Of a stretch of DNA of 64,000 nt, positions 41,639 through 48,668 are shown one piece after another (the stretch's first letter is position 1; every line of letters starts with the position of its first letter). The stretch covers positions 1 through 64,000 of the forward strand of contig NZ_LAKD02000043.1 of assembly GCF_000968685.2 (NCBI RefSeq). The letters are read 5' to 3'. The notes under the pieces were generated by a model that worked only from the letters and a program-made list of their open reading frames with translations, was not told the origin of the DNA and searched no databases. The position numbers and the translations under genes are program-made. The stretch comes from Streptomyces antioxidans (GTDB taxonomy: Bacteria > Actinomycetota > Actinomycetes > Streptomycetales > Streptomycetaceae).

Positions 41639-42540
41639 AGGTGACGCTCGAACCACGCCAGGGCGGCTCGGCTGCCCGGCTCGTAGCCGTCGAAGTAGAT
41701 GCCGTAGTGGTCGATGCCGGGAATCACCTGGCGCTCGACGACGCTGCCCGGGATGGTGCGCAGGATCTCGGCCGCACGGCCCCCGTTCTCGGCGATGGGG
41801 AAGAGCTCGTCGTCGCCCGCGTCGATGATGAGCGTCGGGATCCGTAGCCGCTCGACCCGGCCGAGCGGGTCGAAGTGTGCCATGGCCGCCAGGTAGGGCG
41901 TGCCGTCCATGCCGGGCCATGGGTCGACGCCCTGGGGGATGGCGGGGGCGTCGCCGCGCGCGGTCTCGATCGCACGCCTGCGGGCGAGTTCGCCCGCCGG
42001 GCCGCTCAGCGGGGCGAGCGCGGGCACCTGGACCGACAGCGCCTTGACCCTCGGATCGTCGGCGGCCTGATGGACCGCGATCCCGCCGCCGAGGCTCGTG
42101 GCCCAGAGGCCGAGCCGGGCCGGATCGACGTTGGGCTCACCCTCGATGTAGTCGAGGGCAGCGCGCAGCCCCGCCGTCCACGCGAAGGGATCCACCAGCT
42201 CGCGGATGAACCGCACCCGGGCAAGGGCCTCGCCGCGGCCGTCGGGCGCGGGGGCGCCGCCGACCAGCTGGAGGGGGGAGCCCGAGCCGAACCAGCCCGG
42301 CTGGGAGAACGTCAGCGTGATCATGCCCGCCGACGCGAACAGCGCGGCGTAGCGCTCCGCGGTGAGCTTGTTGCCGCCCCAGCCGTGGACCAGTACGGCG
42401 GCGGGGAGCGCGGCGCCGGGGGCGAGGGCCGACGGCCGGTACAGGTCCGCGTCGAGGGCGATGCCGTTGCTCCAGACGGTGACCTGTCGGCGGCCGACGC
42501 CCTCGGGCATGACCAGCGGTGGATAGACCTTCTCGGCCAA
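41635..42540 (-). CDS. alpha/beta hydrolase (1), dienelactone hydrolase-like
   Basis: TTG start at 42540 with GGAGG 7 nt upstream; 301 residues. Motifs: AAVLVHGWGGNKLTAERYA, the elbow LGLWATSLGGGIAV (Ser nucleophile in A-T-S-L-G), RIPTLIIDAGDDELFP (Asp) and IPGIDHYGIYF (His). It resembles peptidase S15/dienelactone-hydrolase type enzymes. First gene of the hydrolase pair; two perfect CTGACTT-N9-AAGTCAG sites lie 42-111 bp upstream of its start, so it is likely controlled by the first HxlR regulator. Confidence 0.88.
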   Translation of the reverse strand: MAEKVYPPLVMPEGVGRRQVTVWSNGIALDADLYRPSALAPGAALPAAVLVHGWGGNKLTAERYAALFASAGMITLTFSQPGWFGSGSPLQLVGGAPAPDGRGEALARVRFIRELVDPFAWTAGLRAALDYIEGEPNVDPARLGLWATSLGGGIAVHQAADDPRVKALSVQVPALAPLSGPAGELARRRAIETARGDAPAIPQGVDPWPGMDGTPYLAAMAHFDPLGRVERLRIPTLIIDAGDDELFPIAENGGRAAEILRTIPGSVVERQVIPGIDHYGIYFDGYEPGSRAALAWFERHL

Positions 42541-42581
42541 GGTTCGGCCTCCTTCGTGGATGACTCGTGCGGCCGGGCCAT

Positions 42582-42651
42582 CTGACTTTGACAGTCCAAG
42601 TCAGCGCGAAGGGTCAAGTGGAACAGCTCTGACTTGGAAGTGTCAAGTCAG
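42582..42651 (-). promoter_or_regulatory. two identical-architecture HxlR-type operators CTGACTT-N9-AAGTCAG
   Basis: Perfect 7-bp arms at 42582-42588/42598-42604 and 42629-42635/42645-42651, centres 47 bp apart, upstream of the hydrolase pair. The second overlaps the end of a TetR remnant. Confidence 0.7.
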
Positions 42652-42945
42652 TCCCCGTTCGGCCGAGAGGAGCGTCCGCAGCTCGGCGAGGACATCGTCG
42701 AGCGGGGCGGTGCTCCGGTGGGTGCGGCAGAGGAAGACCGCGCCCTCGACGGCGGCGACCGAGAGGGTGGCCAGCCGGGCGGCGCGCTCGGAGGCGAAGC
42801 CGTTGGCCTCCAGAGCTCCCGGATCCTGGTGTGCCACTGGCCGAAGACCTCCCGCACCAGGAGGGCGGCCTCGGGCGGATCGTGCTGGGCGTCGACGGCG
42901 ACCGCGACGATGGGGCAGCCCGCCAGATAGGCGGTGTCGATTAGT
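42643..42945 (-). pseudogene. TetR-family C-terminal remnant with frameshift
   Basis: The - strand encodes a TetR ligand-domain end in two frames: IDTAYLAGCPIVAVAVDAQHD in parts through EVFGQWHTRIREL, then, after a shift near 42815, LEANGFASERAARLATLSVAAVEGAVFLCRTHRS in parts to LLSAERGLT and a stop at 42645. The DNA-binding half is absent. At the broken upstream edge the 10-mer CGGTGTCGAT is repeated (42932-42941 and 42946-42955), which could mark a deletion joint. The fragment shows that this regulatory region was rearranged. Confidence 0.7.
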
Positions 42946-42979
42946 CGGTGTCGATGAGGGAGCGGCCCACGGCGCGCTG

Positions 42980-43363
42980 ATGACCTGGCTCATGGCCGTG
43001 TGGTTCCTGCTGGGCTGGGGCTTCGGCGCCGGTTGCCTGACCGCGCTCGCCATCCGGACCGCGCGACGGCGTCTGTCGCCCGAGCCCGCTGCGCTGGCGG
43101 CGACGGTGGGCGGCGCGCTGCTGACGTTCGGGGTCTCCGCGGCGATGTACGGCTACCTGACCGATCCGGACGTCATGCGGGCCGCGATGGGCGCGACGCC
43201 GTCACCGCACCCCATGGACCCGTCCATGGGGGACATGCCCATGGGGGAGGCGGTGCCGGGGCGGCGCGTTGGCCTGCTGCCCCTGCTGGTGCCTGGCTTC
43301 TACGCCGTGGTCTGCTCCGTCATCCATGAACTCCGCCGTCGGCAGCGGCTCGAACGGGTCTGA
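42980..43363 (+). CDS. small membrane protein with Met-rich loop
   Basis: 127 residues from the ATG at 42980 (or 42992). Three hydrophobic segments: WLMAVWFLLGWGFGAGCLTALAI, LAATVGGALLTFGVSAAMYGYL and GLLPLLVPGFYAVVCSVIHEL. The loop between the second and third reads HPMDPSMGDMPMGE, rich in Met and Pro. No family recognised. No strong ribosome-binding site. It sits between the TetR remnant and a convergent thioesterase gene. Confidence 0.6.
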   Translation: MTWLMAVWFLLGWGFGAGCLTALAIRTARRRLSPEPAALAATVGGALLTFGVSAAMYGYLTDPDVMRAAMGATPSPHPMDPSMGDMPMGEAVPGRRVGLLPLLVPGFYAVVCSVIHELRRRQRLERV

Positions 43364-43388
43364 CGCTGACGGTGCTCCGCCTGAGAGG

Positions 43389-43898
43389 TCAGGTGTGCGC
43401 GGCGTCGCTCGGCGGCAGCGGGAAGAGCATGCAGCTGCTGGTGGCGTGGGCGAGCAGCCGGTCCGCCTCGTCGAGCAGCTGGGCCTGGGCGAGCGCGGTG
43501 CGGCGACCACTGCTGAGCACGGTACCCACGGCGCGGATCCCGCCGGTGTCGACGGTGACCGGCCGCAGGAACTTCACCGTCAGGTCAAGCGAGGTGTAGC
43601 CGACACCGGCGGGCAGCGTGGAGTGCACCGCACATCCGGACGCCGAGTCGAGCAGAGTGGCGTAGACACCGCCGTGCACACTGCCCAGGGGGTTGTAGTG
43701 GTCTTCGCCCGGGATCAGGGAGAACACCACGCGGCCGTGCTCGGCCTCCGTGAGCGTGAAGCCCAGAGTGGCGCTGATCGGCGGCCCGGGAATGTCACCG
43801 GAGAGGATGTTCCGCAGCATGTCCAGGCCGGTGAGCCTGCCGACGGCCGACGCCGTCACGGCCGGGTCCTCCCACTCGTACGTCCGCGAGCGTCCCAT
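43389..43898 (-). CDS. PaaI-like hotdog-fold thioesterase
   Basis: 169 residues from the ATG at 43898. The hotdog signature is EDHYNPLGSVHGGVYATLLDSASGCAVHS (in parts; catalytic-region HGG followed by an acidic residue), then YTSLDLTVKFLRPV and LAHATSSCMLF. It should hydrolyse an acyl- or aryl-CoA thioester in the cytoplasm. It is divergent from the second HxlR regulator, with a CTGACTG-N9-CAGTCAG operator between them, so it is probably that regulator's target. Confidence 0.88.
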   Translation of the reverse strand: MGRSRTYEWEDPAVTASAVGRLTGLDMLRNILSGDIPGPPISATLGFTLTEAEHGRVVFSLIPGEDHYNPLGSVHGGVYATLLDSASGCAVHSTLPAGVGYTSLDLTVKFLRPVTVDTGGIRAVGTVLSSGRRTALAQAQLLDEADRLLAHATSSCMLFPLPPSDAAHT

Positions 43899-43948
43899 GC
43901 TGCTGCCTCCCCGGCTGGTTCCTTGATCGAACGCTAGCCCGGCGCCAT

Positions 43949-43971
43949 CTGACTGTCAATCTCGCAGTCAG
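43949..43971. promoter_or_regulatory. HxlR-type operator CTGACTG-N9-CAGTCAG
   Basis: Perfect 7-bp arms (43949-43955 and 43965-43971), 9-bp spacer, between the divergent thioesterase and HxlR genes, 17 bp before the HxlR start. Same architecture as the sites at 42582-42651, with the seventh base changed from T to G. Confidence 0.7.
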
Positions 43972-43988
43972 CTGCCTATGATGGCGGG

Positions 43989-44456
43989 GTGAACTGGCTG
44001 AACATCAGCACGGAGAACTGCCCGGTCCAGCGGACGCTCGACATCGTGGGGGAGAAGTGGACGCTTCTCCTCCTGCGCGACGCCGTCAATGGCATCCGGC
44101 GCTTCGAGGATTTCCACCGCCACGTCGGGCTTTCGGAGTCGGTCCTGACCGACCGGCTCAGGAAACTGGTGACGGCGGGGATCCTGAAGGCCGTCCCGTA
44201 CCAGGAGCCGGGGAGCCGAGCCCGCAACGAGTACCGCCTCACCCCCAAGGGCTGGGATCTATGGCCGGTGCTGATGGCGCTGAGGCAGTGGGGTGACCGG
44301 TACGCCGCCGATCCCGAAGGCCCGGTCCTGGACGTCCGGCACGCCGAGTGCGGAGCGCCGGTGCGCGCCGTGGTCACCTGCCCCGAGGACGGGGTGACGC
44401 TCGGCCCTGCTGAGGTGAGTGTCCTACCCGGCCCCTCGGCTCGGCCGCGGAGCTGA
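43989..44456 (+). CDS. HxlR-family transcriptional regulator (2)
   Basis: 155 residues from the GTG at 43989 (MNWLNISTENCPVQRTLDIVG). HxlR domain: CPVQRTLDIVGEKWTLLLLRD, FEDFHRHVGLSESVLTDRLRKLV and YRLTPKGWDLWPVLMALRQWGDRY. A Cys lies at residue 11, near the first helix. The C-terminus (VLDVRHAECGAPVRAVVTC) has two more Cys. It probably regulates itself and the thioesterase through the CTGACTG site. A large hairpin follows. Confidence 0.9.
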   Translation: MNWLNISTENCPVQRTLDIVGEKWTLLLLRDAVNGIRRFEDFHRHVGLSESVLTDRLRKLVTAGILKAVPYQEPGSRARNEYRLTPKGWDLWPVLMALRQWGDRYAADPEGPVLDVRHAECGAPVRAVVTCPEDGVTLGPAEVSVLPGPSARPRS

Positions 44457-44515
44457 GCGCGCGCAGGGGTGGGCGGCCGGTCTCCCGCCTTCGTGGGCGC
44501 CGCGAAGCGAGGGCG

Positions 44516-44583
44516 CCGCGGATACGAGGACGCCGTCCCTATCCGGACGGCACTCCATCCGGACGGCGCCCTCGTATCCGCGG
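44516..44583. terminator. long bidirectional hairpin
   Basis: 23-nt arms (44516-44538 and 44561-44583; left begins CCGCGGATACGAGG) pair with one mismatch around a 22-nt loop between convergent genes. Confidence 0.8.
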
Positions 44584-44616
44584 CCTTTCCGGCCGTTTCC
44601 CCTTTCCGGCCCGGTG

Positions 44617-45108
44617 CTATCTCGGCTTCTCGGTCGCCGTGCCGTTCACCGTTCCGGTGGCACGCGTCGGGCGCTCCAGGATGCCCCGGGCATCGGGCGG
44701 TGCCGGATCCGGCGCGCTGGTGGTGTGCTGTGGGGGCGTGGGCTCGGCGGAGCCGTTCGCGGCGGCGCCGTTCGGATGCGTCGAGCCGTTGATCTTCTCA
44801 ATCGCCTGCCGGGCCTGTTCGCCGGGGGAGCGGGCGGCCAGCGGGGGCGAGGTGTGGGGCGCGGTGGGCACGGGCTGGTTGCGCTCCCGCTCCGGCGTGG
44901 CATGGATGCCGATGGTCTGGGCCGTCCCGTGGCGCAGCCGATGGCTCACCGCCTCGTCGAGGCTCACCGGCTGCTGGGTCTGGGCCGCCAGTCGGCCGGC
45001 CTCCTGGCCCAGGGCGGCGACCACGTCCCAGGGCAGATGGAGCACCAGGCGCACTTCGGCGTCGCCATCCGGCAGCGCCTGGATGGGAGGGTTGAACCGG
45101 TCATTCAT
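44617..45108 (-). CDS. protein of unknown function with disordered C-terminus
   Basis: ATG at 45108 with GGAGG 9 nt upstream; 163 residues. The N-terminal 65 residues are ordered (MNDRFNPPIQALPDGDAEVR, LHLPWDVVAALGQEAGRLAAQ, VSLDEAVSHRLRHG) and look like one beta strand plus two helices, which might dimerise in a ribbon-helix-helix-like way; I cannot confirm it. The C-terminal 90 residues are Pro/Ala/Thr rich. No membrane segment or signal peptide. Confidence 0.6.
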   Translation of the reverse strand: MNDRFNPPIQALPDGDAEVRLVLHLPWDVVAALGQEAGRLAAQTQQPVSLDEAVSHRLRHGTAQTIGIHATPERERNQPVPTAPHTSPPLAARSPGEQARQAIEKINGSTHPNGAAANGSAEPTPPQHTTSAPDPAPPDARGILERPTRATGTVNGTATEKPR

Positions 45109-45255
45109 GGAACGGGGCCTCCGGTCTCGGTATCGGCCTGTACGGGCGGCGCGCGTCCCGAGGGGTAGGACGCGCACGGCGTCCCGAAGGGCAGGACGCA
45201 CACAGAGCCATACGGAGAACCGGCTCCGCGCGTTCACCTGACCGCCGAAGGGCTG

Positions 45256-45831
45256 TCAGTTCTTGCTGAGCAAGATCGTCACCGTCGCCAGGATCGCCGC
45301 AAGCACCAGCAGCGCGATGCCGTAGATCAGCCGCTGCGACCGCAGGACCGGGAGGAACGCGTCGAGGGAGATCCGTCCGGCGCCGGTCAGTGCGAGCCCG
45401 GCCGCGCCGACGCCCAGGAGTAGCGGAAACTCGAAGCCGCCGAAATAGCCGAGCGCCGTGGAGGCGGCCACCGCGTTGGCCATCGTGCCCGCGACGGCCG
45501 CACCGGCGAGCGGGGTGAGCAGCCCCACGGCGAGGCCCAGCCCGCCGAAGGTCTCGGCGATCCCGGCGATCACCGCCATGGCCTTGGGTGCCGGATAGCC
45601 GAACTGCCCGAACAGCACCGCCGTCTTGTCGATGCCCAGGCCGCCCCACCAGCCGAAGAGATGCTGTGCGCCGCGCGCGGCGACGACCAGCCCGACGCCG
45701 AGCCGGATGACCAGCAGCCCGACGTCATGGGCGCGCAGCACATGCGCCGCGGACCTGGGCGAGCGCGGGGCGGGTGCGGAGGCGTGACCCGGGGCGTTCT
45801 CCGGACCGTTCTCGTAGGGGGGATATGACAT
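45256..45831 (-). CDS. DoxX-family membrane protein
   Basis: ATG at 45831 with GAGGG close upstream; 191 residues. After a Pro-rich cytoplasmic N-terminus comes the DoxX domain: LLVIRLGVGLVVAARGAQHLFGWWGGLG, AGIAETFGGLGLAVGLLTPLAG, ANAVAASTALGYFGGFEF and a last helix IYGIALLVLAAILATVTILL. The helix-1 motif ending in H-LFGWWGG is characteristic. DoxX proteins are small four-helix membrane proteins, some acting with sulfur or quinone redox enzymes. The role here is unknown. Confidence 0.85.
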   Translation of the reverse strand: MSYPPYENGPENAPGHASAPAPRSPRSAAHVLRAHDVGLLVIRLGVGLVVAARGAQHLFGWWGGLGIDKTAVLFGQFGYPAPKAMAVIAGIAETFGGLGLAVGLLTPLAGAAVAGTMANAVAASTALGYFGGFEFPLLLGVGAAGLALTGAGRISLDAFLPVLRSQRLIYGIALLVLAAILATVTILLSKN

Positions 45832-45922
45832 GGCGCCCTCGTCTGGTCGGGCTCGGCGCGGATCACCGAGCCGATATCCGATTTGCACCTTAAGTACTCT
45901 TTATTCCACCGGAGTGTGGGGT

Positions 45923-47335
45923 TCAATCCGGACGCCCGTCGGCGGCGGAGCGGCCTCCGCGGGAGCCATCGGCCCGTATCCGGGTCAGCGGCGCGAAGGC
46001 CAGGAGCGCGGCCCCGGCCAGGCAGCAGCCCCCGGCCGCCATCAGGGCCGTGTGGGCCGCCGTCAGGGCCGCGTCGGCGGCGGTGCCGCCTTCCGCCCCG
46101 GCGGCGGGTCCTGACAGGGCCACCCCCAGCCCCGCCGCGGTGGTGATGACCGTCTTGGTCACCCCCGACGCCTCCCCGGCGCGCTCGGGCCGCACCACCG
46201 CCTGGGTGGCGATGAGCGTCAGGGCGCCCGCGATCCCGAGCGCGGCCCCGCACCCCGTGGTGGCCAGGAGGAAGACCGGCAGGGTCGTCGCCGCGGCGGC
46301 GGCGCCGAGTGAGGCCGCCCCGAGGGCCAGGGCCCCGGCCATCACCCGCACCGCGTCCGCCGTGCGGATCCGCCCCGCCACCGGCCCGGCCAGTGCCATC
46401 GCCGCGGCCGGGGCGAGGAAGGCCGCGCCCGAGCCGGCGGCGGACAGCCCCCACGGCCCCTGGAGCGCCAGCGGCACGGTGAACAGGACGACCACGGTCG
46501 CGGCATTGGCCGCCGCCCCGGCCACCGTGAGGGCCACAAAGGGCCGGTTGCCGAACAGGGCCAGGTCCACCAGCGGATGCGCCACCGCCCGCTCATGCCG
46601 TACGAAGACGGACCCGAGCGCGACGGCAGCCGCCAGCGCCGCCGCCGAGCGCCCCGACGCCCACCCCCACAGCGGCCCCCGGTCGACCAGGACCGCCAGT
46701 GCGGCCAGCGCGCCGGTGGCCGTGACCAGCCCCGCCCCATCCAGAGACGGCGGCGCGGTGGTGTCCCGCGACTCCCCGGCCCGTGCCGCCCACACCCCGG
46801 CGACCAGCGCCACCGGTACGTTCAGCCAGAACACCGCGCGCCAGGACGCCGCCTCGGTGAGGACCCCGCCCGCGTACGGCCCGCAAACGGTGGCCACGCC
46901 CCCGATGCCCAGCGCCCGCCCCGTCACCCGCGCCCGCGAGCCGGGCGGGCAGGCGTTGGTCAGCAGGGCGAGCCCGACCGGCATGACCACCGCCCCGCCC
47001 GCGCCCTGCGCCACCCGCGCCGCCACCAGCACCGGAAGCGACGGGGCCAGCGCACACACCAGCGACGAGCCGCCGAACACCGCCAGGCCCGCCATCAGCG
47101 ACCGGCGGCGGCCGTACAGATCGCCGAGCCGCCCCGCGCCCGCCATCAGCGAACCCGCCGCGAGCAGATACCCGCTCACCACCCACCGGAGGCCGTCCCC
47201 CGCCACCCCCAGATCGCGCCCGATCCCGGGCAGGGCCATGTTCAGCGCGAAGGCGTCCAGCTGGACGCAGAACACGGTCGCGGCCACCGCCGCCAGCGCC
47301 CAGCGCCACGCGGAGCCACCACTCGCCGTCGTCAT
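45923..47335 (-). CDS. DHA2-type MFS drug efflux transporter
   Basis: ATG at 47335 with AGGAG 6 nt upstream; 470 residues and about 13-14 helices. Motif C-like VATVCGPYAGGVLTEAASWRAVFWLNVPVAL and the loop GRLGDLYGRRRSLMAGLAVFGG are hallmarks of the EmrB/QacA drug:proton antiporters; helix 1 has VQLDAFALNMALPGIGRDL with the acidic residue typical of the group. It exports toxic compounds using the proton gradient. No TetR gene adjoins it. Confidence 0.88.
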   Translation of the reverse strand: MTTASGGSAWRWALAAVAATVFCVQLDAFALNMALPGIGRDLGVAGDGLRWVVSGYLLAAGSLMAGAGRLGDLYGRRRSLMAGLAVFGGSSLVCALAPSLPVLVAARVAQGAGGAVVMPVGLALLTNACPPGSRARVTGRALGIGGVATVCGPYAGGVLTEAASWRAVFWLNVPVALVAGVWAARAGESRDTTAPPSLDGAGLVTATGALAALAVLVDRGPLWGWASGRSAAALAAAVALGSVFVRHERAVAHPLVDLALFGNRPFVALTVAGAAANAATVVVLFTVPLALQGPWGLSAAGSGAAFLAPAAAMALAGPVAGRIRTADAVRVMAGALALGAASLGAAAAATTLPVFLLATTGCGAALGIAGALTLIATQAVVRPERAGEASGVTKTVITTAAGLGVALSGPAAGAEGGTAADAALTAAHTALMAAGGCCLAGAALLAFAPLTRIRADGSRGGRSAADGRPD

Positions 47336-47458
47336 CACTCACTCCTCGGCACCCCGAAAGGACAGGTCGGATACCGGGGCTGAAGAGTGAGACGAGTGGG
47401 AATCGCAAACGGCGACACGGCCGGGAAACGACGGTACGGCCCGGGAAACGGCGATCGG

Positions 47459-47986
47459 TCAGCGGCGGGGCGGCAGCCGGTGCAGCTCCACATCCATCAG
47501 CCGCCCGGCCTCGATCGCGGCCGTCATGAACGTACAGTACGGCTGCCGCCGACGATCGGTGGGGGAGCCGGGGTTGAGCAGCCGCAGCCGCCCCCCGGCC
47601 GTGGTGTCCCACGGGATGTGGCTATGGCCGAACACCAGCACATCGAGGTCGGGGAACCGCTCGGCACACCGCCGCTCCCGCCCCTTCGACTGGCCGGTCT
47701 CGTGCACCACCCCCAGCCGCACCCCCGCCAGCTCGGTCCGGGCCACCTCGGGCAGCCGCGCCCGCAGCCCGGGCCCGTCGTTGTTGCCGTACACCCCGAT
47801 CAGCCGCCGCGAGCGCTCCTGGAGCAGATCGAGGGTGGCGAGGTCGACCCAGTCGCCCGCGTGGATCACCACATCGGCGTCCGGCAGCCGCTCCAGCAGC
47901 TCCCCGGGAAGCGCCTTGGCGCGCCGGGGGAGATGGGTGTCGGACATCAGCAGAAGGCGCACACCGACGACCGTACCGCCGCGCAT
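47459..47986 (-). CDS. YfcE/MJ0936-type metallophosphoesterase
   Basis: 175 residues from the ATG at 47986; an in-frame GTG at 47962 (VRLLLMSDTHLP) gives the shorter usual N-terminus. Metal motifs in order: LLLMSDTHLP (D-x-H), VIHAGDWVD (GD), GVYGNNDG (GN-ND), VVHETGQ and VFGHSHIPW (GHSH), then LLNPGSPTDRR. It is a small dimetal phosphodiesterase of the YfcE type, cytoplasmic. Divergent from the integrase-domain-like gene. Confidence 0.9.
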   Translation of the reverse strand: MRGGTVVGVRLLLMSDTHLPRRAKALPGELLERLPDADVVIHAGDWVDLATLDLLQERSRRLIGVYGNNDGPGLRARLPEVARTELAGVRLGVVHETGQSKGRERRCAERFPDLDVLVFGHSHIPWDTTAGGRLRLLNPGSPTDRRRQPYCTFMTAAIEAGRLMDVELHRLPPRR

Positions 47987-48058
47987 CCCTTGACGAGGGC
48001 GTCGACGGGAGAAATAGTGTGCCAAGCGGCTCGATCGGGAGGCTTCCAGGGGGCAGAG

Positions 48059-48613
48059 GTGGCAGCGCGGACGGCGAAGGAGACGGCGGGGGAGCGCTAT
48101 CCACGGCCGGTGGTCACGGCGGCGGAGGCGGAGTGGATCTGGCGCCAGCTCTCGGTGCGGGCGATGGAGGACGGCGCGAAGCCGGAGACCGTGCGGCTCG
48201 CCGTGGTGGTGGGCCTGGCGCGGGCCAGCGGCGCGCGGTACGGCGGACTGCTGCGCTGCACCCTGTCGGCGCTGGACCTGGACTCCGGATCGGTGACCAT
48301 CGAGCACGGCAAACACCGCGTCCCGCGCCGGCACGGCCTGGACCGTGGCACCGTGCTGGTGCTGCGCCGCTGGCTGCGGGTGCGGCAGGAGCTCTGCGCG
48401 GAACTCGAGGGGTCGGTGCCGGACGCGCTGCTGCTGACGGTGCACCACACCCATGACAACGGGGTCACCGTGGTCGCCGGGCTGCCGATCACCCGGCAGG
48501 GTCTGGTGCTCTCCTGGCGCCGGTTCGTCCACCGGACGAACGCCAGGTACGCCGGTCGGCGTCCTCCGCTGCCCACCCGCTTCGAGCAGGTCCGCCGCGT
48601 CTGGGACACCTGA
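48059..48613 (+). CDS. integrase-like catalytic-domain protein lacking visible Tyr box
   Basis: GTG at 48059, 184 residues. It begins PVVTAAEAEWIWRQLSVRAMEDGAKP. The stretch SGARYGGLLRCTLSALDLDSGSVTI recalls the box I arginine region of tyrosine recombinases (R-x-x-E-L...L-x-x-x-D-x-D). KHRVPRRHGLDRGTVLVLRRWL and ITRQGLVLSWRRFVHR resemble following parts of that fold. No box II H-x-x-R or catalytic Tyr is visible, so it is probably not an active recombinase. No att site or phage gene is nearby. Assignment is tentative. Confidence 0.55.
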   Translation: MAARTAKETAGERYPRPVVTAAEAEWIWRQLSVRAMEDGAKPETVRLAVVVGLARASGARYGGLLRCTLSALDLDSGSVTIEHGKHRVPRRHGLDRGTVLVLRRWLRVRQELCAELEGSVPDALLLTVHHTHDNGVTVVAGLPITRQGLVLSWRRFVHRTNARYAGRRPPLPTRFEQVRRVWDT

Positions 48614-48622
48614 GGGCGATGC

Positions 48623-48661
48623 GGTGGAGGGGCGGGGCGTCGAGGCCGCCCCGCCCCCACC
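48623..48661. terminator. hairpin between convergent genes
   Basis: GGGGCGGGGCG (48629-48639) pairs with 48647-48657; the stem extends with a small bulge through GGTG/CACC. Confidence 0.75.
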
Positions 48662-48668
48662 GGCCCGG

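Noticed and set aside
48059..48613. Integrative element boundary
   Set aside because: No tRNA, att repeats, excisionase or phage genes around the integrase-like protein.
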